Assembly: GCA_036346395.1 (NCBI GenBank)
Contig: CM070606.1
Span: 15,858,915 to 15,922,914 of the forward strand
Length of the DNA stretch: 64,000 nucleotides
Source: Hsuehochloa calcarea
Taxonomy: Eukaryota; Streptophyta; Magnoliopsida; Poales; Poaceae
Direction: 5' to 3'
A program made the translations under genes and the position numbers. Position 1 is the stretch's first letter, and every line of letters begins with the position of its first letter. Of the stretch, positions 56,647 through 64,000 are shown one piece after another. Below the pieces are notes generated by a model, which was given only the letters and a program-made list of their open reading frames with translations, was not told the origin of the DNA and ran no database searches.

Positions 56647-57450
56647 ATGGCGACTGACAGGTATTCACTCAGGCCACATGTTTTTGATGGAGTTTATTTT
56701 GCTTATTGGAAGGCCCGAATGCAGGCCTACAACGAGGCTCAAGGGCACGCAATTTGGCTTAAGGTGAAAAACCCTTATGTCGTACCAGCCGATGAAAATT
56801 TGATCACTCCAGATGTGGAGGCCAACAGCAAGGCTCGAAATTTTTTGATTCAAGGTCTTAGTCGATCTGAGTTTGAGCGTGTTGCTCATTTGCTGTCTGC
56901 TCATGAGATCTGGCGGACTCTTTGTGATTATCACGAGGGGTCCACTGCGATCAAGGAAGTGAGACAGAACCAGCTGAAGAAAGCATACTCTAAGATCGAG
57001 AAAAGGCCTGGTGAGTATTTAGACGAGCTGTGGGGAAGATTTTCCAAGATTCTTCATGATCTACGCGCTGTTGGTCTTATTTTCACTGAGTCTGAAAATG
57101 CACGCCAGCTGTTGGGTGCACTTGATGTGAAGGTCTGGGGGATGAAGATCATTGCCATAAATGACAACACTGTCATGAGTGAGCTTACTATGGATAAGCT
57201 TTACTCGAGGTTGAAGACGCACGAGATTGATTTTATCTCGCGTCTCCCCAAGACAGAGCCGATGGCTTTAGTGGTCGACCAATCTAAGGGTAGATATTCT
57301 GATTCTTTGGATTGCAGCTCATCTGGCTTTTCTTTGTCAGCTTTGCATTCTTTAAGTGATGAGCAACTTGAGAGACTACCTGAATATGATTTAGCCCTCC
57401 TATCCACCAAATTCACGAGAGCTTACAACAATGTGAGAAATAGGAGGTGA
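56647..57450 (+). pseudogene. C gag, N-terminal (capsid-like) part
   Basis: Open from ATG 56647 (MATDRYSLRPHVFDG), 56 bases after the LTR, for 267 residues. Motifs: YWKARMQAYNE, RQNQLKKAYSKIEKRPGE and LYSRLKTHEID, as in copia gag of the UBN2 type. It stops at TGA 57448-57450, where B has AGA. The same frame then continues through the zinc knuckle CFECGEPNHIRSRC (57466-57507). One nonsense and a one-base loss near 57537 separate it from the following 611-residue frame. Confidence 0.9.
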
Positions 57451-57503
57451 GGTGGACCTATCACATGCTTTGAATGTGGTGAGCCGAACCACATTCGCTC
57501 CAG

Positions 57504-59339
57504 GTGCCCCAAGCTGAAGGGCAAGGAGGAGAAGGAGTTCAAAGGCATCCTCAAGCGAGGGATGCTAAATCCAAGAAGACAAACTATCGTAAGTTTGTCA
57601 GCCGGGTCCTTGAAGCTCTAGAGGATGTAAGCATGAGCGATGTGGACTCGGAGGTGGAGGACGACAAGAGTGACTCCCGTGGAAAGAAGAAAGCTCGTGA
57701 TTTCACGGGCATGTGTTTCATGGCTAAGAACAGCCACGACAGCGACTCCTCCAACAGTAAGGATCCTTTTAGTGATCCCGATGAGGTATGCCCTTCACTT
57801 CCTGACATGAAAAGGGCTTTGGTGTTTGCTGAACAAAAACTGCATAAGCAAGCTAAATTGATTAAGAAACAGGATACTATGATTGATAATTTGAACCTAG
57901 AAGTTGTTAGGCTCAAACCCATTAATCTTGATGATTTTTGTGCTTCATGCTCTAGCTTGCTTAATGAATTATCAAGCTTAAATAATGCTCATTCCTCTGT
58001 TGAAAATCAATTGAAAGATGCTCTTGTTGAACTAAAATCTCTCAAGTCTAGTTCTGTTTGCATGGATGCCATTCCGTTTGATGTGACTGCTTTAGACGCT
58101 ATTCCTTTAACCTGCTCAAATTGTGCTTTGCTTGAATTAAAATTGGATAGCTCTTTGAAAGAATTACAAAAATTTGATGCTAGTCACACTTGCTCTCATT
58201 GTAAGAATAATCGGATTAAAATGCAAGAGATGACTGAAATAGTTGTTTATTCTAGAGCTGCCTCTTGTGAAAATTGCCCTAAGCTTACAATTGAGATTGA
58301 AGCTTTAAACAAGACTCTAGAAGAGAAAGCTAAAATTGAAAAATCCATGTCTCTCACTGCTTCCAAGAAAGTCATTGATTCTTCCTCTTGTATGTTGCAT
58401 GCTGAAGTTGAAACTATTGTTGATAAGATACAAGAGGCTTTTAGAGTCAAATTTAAGGAGCAGTTGAATAGGATTGGGGAGTTCTATTGTGTGTCTTGTG
58501 AGGCCTTCAAAGTGGAAGTGGCCCTTCTTAAGAGCAAACAGGATGAGGCAATCAATTCTAGAAAGTGCTCTAATTGTGGAGTTTTAGCAAAAGAGAATGA
58601 TTACCTCAAATTGACTCTTGAGAAGTTTTCTGGTGGGAAAAAGAAACTCAATATGATTCTTGATCAATCTAAAGTGAGTAAGAAGAATAGTGGCCTAGGT
58701 TTTAAGTCCCTAGAGCATTCCAAGATTCACCCACCTACGGTTGTAAAAGTTGCAAAAAATGGTCTGTTTGAGCAAGAACCTTCTAAGACTTCCAAGGTTG
58801 TATTCAAAGCTGCAGGTTTTGTTCAAACTCTTTCTGGTAAGAAAGGTGCTTCTGCTTCACTTGTACAGACCCCTCAAAAGGTCAAGTACCAATGCACCTT
58901 CTGCAAGAAAGAGGGCCATACTGTTGATTTTTGCTTCCCGAGAGCAAAGATTGAGAGGAAAGAGAGAATGAGCACGTTGAGATCCATTAGAGGAGTCTTT
59001 TCACCAGCTCTAGTCTCTAGAGCCAGGCAGCCTATTCATCGTACCACATATAGGCCTAGGTTTGTAGAGAACCTTGTTGACTCTTTTGGTGGGTCCAGGC
59101 AACATTTTGGATTAGGATATCGTGAGGAGAGACCACGGGTAGCACCTAGACAGGGGGAGTATCGATCTTTTGGTAGATCGTTTTGGAGAGGTCCAAGTGG
59201 TTCTCGTGTGCATTCTTATGATTTTGTTCCTGATCATTTTTCTGCTGCTTCTACTGCTGTTCCCAGGCATCGTGCTTCTCAGTACTGGACTCCTAGATCG
59301 TTTATCTCTAACCCCAGTACTGAGGTATGGATGTTTTGA
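57504..59339 (+). pseudogene. C gag, C-terminal CxxC/coiled-coil part
   Basis: 611 residues open. The true entry is by frame change near 57537. An acidic Asp/Ser segment (residues 40-95) is followed by a long Leu/Lys/Glu-rich region with six CxxC motifs at residues 146, 204, 230, 255, 329 and 355. Then come GGKKKLNMILDQSK, a second zinc knuckle CTFCKKEGHTVDFC (464-477) and a basic, aromatic tail ending STEVWMF. In pol-bearing relatives the VW of this tail leads into the DSG protease motif, and here it meets a stop. No pol follows. Probably an RNA-binding particle protein. Confidence 0.9.
57939..58577 (+). repeat. CxxC motif array in C gag
   Basis: Spacings of 58, 26, 25, 74 and 26 residues suggest a repeat of about 25 residues with some units lacking Cys. 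Several pairs are followed by Leu-x-x-Glu or Leu-Lys patterns. Confidence 0.85.
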
Positions 59340-60728
59340 AGGGAATTTGCTCTTTTTGCATTCATTGTATTATAATGCATTTTTAATTTCAAATGTCTTG
59401 CATTGCATAATAAAACTTGTGGAGCTTTGATTATTATCCTTGTATGGCTTGATTTCATACTCTATACCTTGTCATGTCAAGTGATAGTCTGCTAGACTTA
59501 TTTTATGGCTCTTCGTGTCTTAGCTTAGCTTTCACCTTGCTAGCTTTATATCTGTGAGCAAATTGAATCAAATCATGTCTTGTTGGATCTTGTGACTAGT
59601 TTTGCTCTAATGATCCTCTTATGATTCATGCCATGTCATATAGGTTGAATTGAGTCTTGAACTTATTTTGAGATGTAAAATAAACTTTTTAATCTCTTAA
59701 GTCAAGCAAATGAAGAATGAGATTTTTTGTGCGAAAAAACTGATCTCACCAATCCTTTCTCATGAGACGGCTTGCCATTGCACTAGGCATGAACTCAGGG
59801 GGAGTTTTGGATGATCTAGACCACTCTTTTAAGCTTCTTGCTTGAGATGGTCGCGGAAAGGCTTGAGATCTAGCACATTGAAAAAAAATCCTTTTTAGGA
59901 AAATGCTCAAAATGCTAAGTGCTTAAATTTTGTTCATATTTGAACTCTTAATGCTCAAAATGCCTCAGTTCCAGTTTTGAGTATCTTTTTACTTATAGAC
60001 ATGGCTTGACTCATTTTTGGTTGCTTTTAGTGAAACTATGATATTGAGCAACCTTTCGTGGTTTTAATTCTTTTAATCTCAGATTGCTGCTATTTTGATC
60101 TTAGCTTTGCAGTACATGTTTTGCCATGATTGAATATAGCTTCTACTCTTTATATGGCTTGGTATAATACTTGTACTGTCTACATGGATAATGGTTATGG
60201 CTCCTTTTTATTAAATTTCAAAAATAAAGTCATTTCTTCTTCTTTATCTTTTCCCATGCATCTTGATGAATTCATTGTCAAAGGGGGAGAAGGATTGTGA
60301 AGAAAAATGTTGTTTTGGAGCTTTTGGTTTCATACATAAGGTTTCATATAAAAGAACTCACATAAAAAAATGAACCTCTTGAAAATTTGTGATCATAGTG
60401 AGTTGAGTCTCTGGGTTTTATTGCATTTTTCTGATTATATTTGCAATTGAAGAAGACTCACAATGATCAAAGGTCAAATAGAACATTTGTCTTTCTTATG
60501 GACCTAAGTGAGATTTTTGGTTACTTTCTGGATTTTGAATCCTTTTGTGCTTTCATTGCCTTATCTCACTTGCTTATACTATTCTGAAGCTAGCTTGGTC
60601 GTTTCCTAGGTTTTTTCTTGCTTATGGACCAAGTTGTGCCTTTATGCGAAAACGATTGATTTTTTACTTTTCAAATCTTGAAACTACATTTTCTAGGAAA
60701 TTGCCAATGTGTTCATCAAGGGGGAGAT
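59340..60728 (+). other. C 3' non-coding region
   Basis: Aligns with 46751-48185 of B throughout. Conserved block at 59728-59880, purine tract AAAGGGGGAGAAGG at about 60281, and the primer tract AAGGGGGAGAT at 60718-60728. No ORF is supported. Confidence 0.75.
59728..59880 (+). other. Conserved non-coding block (C copy) with hairpin
   Basis: GTGCGAAAAAACTGATCTCA, loop, TGAGACGGCTTGCCATTGC, then AGGGGGAGTTTTGG and two GCTTGAGAT repeats. Matches N1 and B. Confidence 0.72.
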
Positions 60729-62595
60729 TGTGGATATCGTGAGGATATGTGCACGATCTTAGAATGATGAGTCAATTGGCAATGGCTTTGTTGGTTTGCA
60801 AAATCTCGCGTTTTCGGTTTTGCTTCAGGTCTGTCAGACCACAGGCGGTCTGACCGGGGGCAGGGGCGGTCAGACCGCCCGTGGAGAGGTCCGACCGGCC
60901 GTGGTGGCCGGTCCGACCGGTCTTGCCTAAAAGTGGATTTTGGAGCTGATCCAAAAATAGGATGTGTAGGCAGGTGAGGGGAGTCTCCTGGATGTGGTCA
61001 CATTATTTTTGGAGCTCCCAGTCAAAAGTTCTATTCAGTTGAAAATTCCAGAAGGTTTCGGATTTCAAGTTGGAATTTTGGCTAAGTCATTTCGGGCGGT
61101 CCGACCGCCGTTATGGAATCGGTCCGACCGGCCTGAAATCGGTCGGACCGGCTGTGTGAAAGGCGATCGGACCGCGATCATGAAGGTGAGCCTTCTTGGA
61201 ATTGATGTGTTTTTTATTGTGGTTATTGTATGGATGTCAATGCTTTATTGTTGCATATTGCATTGTGGAACTAACGTGGGTCAAGTTGTGAAGAACTTGT
61301 TCCCGGAGACGATTTGTTTGTCTATTGCTGTGCAGGTGGCTTGCAGGTCAACGACGTCAACGGTGAGGTGGATCGGGACTACGCTTGGAGAGCTAAGGTA
61401 CAGAACGATCATGGATACCGGGTGAGGTCGTGTGACTCAAGCATGGTGCAGAATGGGCAAGATGGATCGGACAGGTAGTTCGGTGTAGCTGGTTGGATCA
61501 GGCGGTGCGGAAGTCGGTGCAAGTCCCTGGGAGGTTCCGATAGGATTCGGACGGGAGGAACTTGTCGACGTGATGATAGCCGCTGATCAACCTACATGTG
61601 GTGAAGCAGGCGATTGCTTCAACAGTGTTGTGTGAGTGGGTCCCATGTGTGTGTGGGTCCCAAATGTGAAAACCTAGCCTCTCCTATAAATAGAAAGGGG
61701 GGAGATGTAAAACCCCTTAAAAGCACTCATTTGGACCCCTCTTCCTTTTTCTAGGGTTTGGAGAGGAGAGGAGAGGAGAGGAGAAGCTAGGGTTTGGAGA
61801 GATTGTGTGTGCTCCTTGTGTGGGCTCTTGTCCTCCTTGAGGGAGTGGCTTTGTAAGCATCTTGTGGGATCAATCAATCTTGTGATGCTTGCTTAAGAGA
61901 TCGATTGTCTCCTTTGTGTTCTTCTCTCTTTTTGATGAGTTTGGTGCTTCCTTGATTCATGTGTTTATGCTTGGTCTCTTGACCTATTTTATCTTGCTTT
62001 GATGTGTGGGAATACTCCTAGAATCATCTAGATCATCAACCCCCACAAGCAAGTCTTGAATCAAGATTTTTATATTTCTAGGGTTTGTGCACTTCTTTGG
62101 TAAAATCGTCGGAGATCGATTCGTGAAGTGGATCGAAGGATCGTCGCTAGAAATAGGTCTCTAATATCCTTAGGGAGGTGTGCTCCAAATTTGGTCAAGT
62201 TTCATTGGTTGAATCAAAAGTTGGACCAAATTTCGTTTTGGATTTGGGCATTGTTTTTCAGTACTGGACTAAATCGGTCGGACCGATTTTTATCTGTGAT
62301 CGGACCTTGACATTGAACCGCCCGTTGTGGCGGTCGAACCGATTAAATCGGTCGGACCGCCCTTTGGTAGCCGGTGGCCGACCGCTCGTGCCTGCACTGG
62401 ACCGGTGAGATCAATTCTCCACATTTGTGTCTTGTGGTTGAGCGGGTTATCGAATTCAGCACAAGGCTTCCTCTGTGCGCTTACTGATCTTCTTAGCTTT
62501 CATAGCTAAAGGAGTAAAGTTCGTGTTGAATTTGATTAAGGCGAAAAATTTGAGAAAGCGCCTATTCACCCCCTAGTCGCCTTTACGGTCCTACA
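60729..62595 (+). repeat. C 3' LTR
   Basis: 1867 bp, TATA box 61685-61692, with a GGAGA repeat just downstream (61758-61783). Clusters of CGGTCNGACCG lie at 60826-60925, 61096-61175 and 62274-62385. Confidence 0.93.
60826..60925. repeat. Cluster of CGG-N5-CCG motifs, B/C variant (CGGTCTGACCG / CGGTCCGACCG)
   Basis: At least five copies or close variants occur in 100 bp of U3. A second cluster follows at 61096-61175 and a third lies downstream of the TATA box at 62274-62385. Confidence 0.85.
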
Positions 62596-62718
62596 ACTTC
62601 CTTGCTGCATTGGTAAGAACTTGGTAAGGCGTTGTGAGAGAGTAACTGTTGAAATGCCAGAACCTAGTAGTTGATAGGAGCATATACTTGTGATTTGTTT
62701 TCTTGTTTTCTTCTAACC
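62596..62718 (+). other. D leader, second part
   Basis: Resumes D after C with ACTTC. Non-coding up to the gag ATG at 62719. Confidence 0.65.
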
Positions 62719-63684
62719 ATGGCAGGTTTATGGGATGATTACGAGTTTGATCCACGCCTTCTTCGAGCCATGAATGGGAGCGCAAGAAAGTTCGCGAGAA
62801 AGATGCACGTTTGAGACAAGCTTCTTCACCACGGGAGGTATATGATCGTGATAATACGTCTAGTAAAACTAAAATCACTTTGCCATCCTTTGCTGGTAAA
62901 TTTGATCCTGATGCCTACGTTGACTGGGAGATAACTTTAGATAAAGAATTTGAATATTGTGAATGGTCTGATAGGCAAAAGAATAGAGCTGCCACTAGTA
63001 TTTTTGTTGAGGATGAAACGCTTTGGTGGAAGTCTTTACGTAGACATCGATGAGTGCCCCAAACTTGGCATGCATTAAAGAAACTTTTGAGAGATGAATT
63101 TGTTCCTAAATATCATGCTGATTATTTGCTAGCTAAATTACAACGCTTAAAACAAAGTAGTAGAACTGTACGAGAATACTATCTTGAATTAAAAAAATCA
63201 TTTGTTGCGTTGTGGCTTAGAGGAACATGCTGAAGCTACAGAGAATAGATTCTTAAATGGGCTTAATCAAGAAATTCAGGACCTTCTTATTAACAAAGAA
63301 TATAATTCTCTCTCTCATTTTTTTATACTTGCCTGTAAGGTTGAAAGTCAGATTAAGGAGAAATTGAGAATGCTTGATGTTATAAAATATGAGAACAAAC
63401 CTGTGTTTGTATCTTTTTCTGTGACTAACAACATGCAGGAAGTTGAGAACCACGCTGAAGAGGATAATGAGGAGATGGATGCACCTACATCATCTGAGGA
63501 GGGCCAAAAAGATACTGCCAAGACGCTTGAAGAGATGAAGGATGATCTGGCGCATCTTATGTCATTAGAGGAGAAGTTTGAGGTACCTACAGTATCTGAG
63601 AAGGACGATAATGACAAAGGTACCGATTTGATGTTACAGCATGACATAGAGCAGCCTTGTGAGTATATACCTGCTGTAGTGTAA
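62719..63684 (+). pseudogene. D gag, frameshifted
   Basis: ATG 62719 reads MAGLWDDYEFDPRLLRAM. A shift near 62770 moves to the frame with HEWERKKVREKDARLRQ and FAGKFDPDAYVDWEITL. A TGA at 63051-63053 and a shift in the A-run at about 63191 lead to the frame from 63202 (GLEEHAEATENRFLNGLNQEIQDLL). This is the retrotransposon gag core of grass Ty3/gypsy elements. An acidic Glu/Asp-rich tail follows and ends at TAA 63682-63684. No zinc knuckle was seen before the stop. Confidence 0.8.
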
Positions 63685-63708
63685 TTTTTTGATATTCCTT
63701 GTGTTGAC

Positions 63709-63978
63709 TTGAACGAACCATGTGCTGATCTGAAGTCATATAATTTCGCACAGGTCGAATTAATTACACATAAGGAAGTACTTGATAGAATATCCACTTC
63801 TGATGCGTTGTGTTATATCATGCTTAATGAGCCCGTTAGTTTGGAATGTGCTATGAAGAAAGTTTCTGAACTTTCATCGCTAAATTCTCTATCTAGCACC
63901 TACACCTACTATTTTAAATTAGTTAGAGATTATTGTGTAGACAATCAATTTATTCTTGTGATCACATGGATGAATTGA
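63709..63978 (+). pseudogene. D gag downstream frame
   Basis: In the same frame as 63202-63684, past the TAA. 89 codons of unrecognised sequence with a Leu/Ser/Tyr-rich end. It may be part of the same polyprotein after a nonsense change, or a separate ORF. The window ends soon after. Confidence 0.4.
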
Positions 63979-64000
63979 AGTTTGTTGTTTTAAATAATTA

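Larger units (their letters stand above)
54737..62595 (+). mobile_element. C: complete gag-only LTR retrotransposon
   Basis: 7859 bp with LTRs of 1854 and 1867 bp and a perfect ACTTC target duplication (54732-54736 and 62596-62600). Internally only gag (56647-59339) and 1.4 kb of 3' non-coding sequence are present. It is a family member of B: same LTR start and end, same gag, same junction where pol is missing. C is better preserved than B. Confidence 0.93.
52597..64000 (+). mobile_element. D: Ty3/gypsy-type element, 5' part, split by C
   Basis: The 5' LTR, primer site, a leader of about 1.45 kb and the start of gag are visible. Pol and the 3' LTR would lie beyond the window. Element C (54737-62595) sits in the leader with an ACTTC target duplication. 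The gag type (LPSFAGKFDPDAYVDWE) is typical of grass Ty3/gypsy elements. The exact lineage cannot be set from gag alone. Confidence 0.7.

Noticed and set aside
10948..59880. Regularly spaced repeats as a CRISPR array
   Set aside because: The repeats are retroelement segments in a plant genome, at kilobase distances and without uniform spacers.
44118..62595. Hidden pol remnants in B or C
   Set aside because: I looked for DSG, HHCC, YVDD and RNase H motifs in all frames from gag end to 3' LTR and saw none.

Overview
This window looks like nuclear DNA from a grass, most likely Oryza or a close relative. That is an inference from the host genes (a PP2A B'/B56 subunit with a phase-0 intron, an F-box/LRR/FBD gene, plant PFK exon fragments) and from the retrotransposon types (Ty1/copia SIRE-like elements, a Reina-like chromovirus, a Stowaway MITE). 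About 85% of it is transposable-element sequence, and most of the visible ORFs are gag or pol pieces. Layout: 1-1743 is gene-poor flank. 1744-18128 is a Ty1/copia element with 331-bp LTRs that look identical and a TATAT target duplication. A second, SIRE-like copia element (N1, 2293-13481, target duplication TCCTC) sits inside its gag. 18134-27175 is a decayed PP2A B'/B56 regulatory-subunit gene. Its single coding intron carries a Reina-like Ty3/gypsy chromovirus (20368-25480, target duplication GTTAT) and a Stowaway-like MITE. 27646-29100 is an F-box/LRR/FBD gene, the only apparently intact host gene. Its 3' end is tandemly duplicated (29041-30568) and is followed by phosphofructokinase exon fragments and a Helitron-like 3' terminus (32779). 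32824-51319 is a minus-strand SIRE-like element (A, target duplication GTCCC). It is broken by a fragment of another LTR element (E, about 35840-39249) and by a complete 7.9-kb element (B, 42192-50065, target duplication AGAAC). 51320-52596 is a GC-rich gene-like block and flank. From about 52597 to the window end lies a Ty3/gypsy-type element (D: 5' LTR, leader, gag). Its leader is split by a second complete 7.9-kb element (C, 54737-62595, target duplication ACTTC). B and C belong to one family. Each has two LTRs, a primer site, a long gag and a 3' non-coding region, but no protease, integrase, reverse transcriptase or RNase H. Both end gag at the same junction, yet each has its own perfect target duplication. 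They are therefore gag-only, non-autonomous elements that moved after losing pol, presumably using enzymes of a relative. Three signals recur across the SIRE-like families and are the most interesting content. First, the gag C-terminal half has an array of CxxC motifs (about 25 residues apart in B and C) in coiled-coil-like sequence, followed by a second zinc knuckle. Second, the LTRs carry clusters of an 11-bp CGG-N5-CCG motif whose core differs by family. Third, N1, B and C share a conserved roughly 155-nt non-coding block with a small hairpin, downstream of the coding region. Many frameshifts and LTR-LTR differences fall at CTG/CAG/CCGG sites, so part of the apparent decay may be base-calling error at CHG-methylated transposon DNA rather than real mutation.
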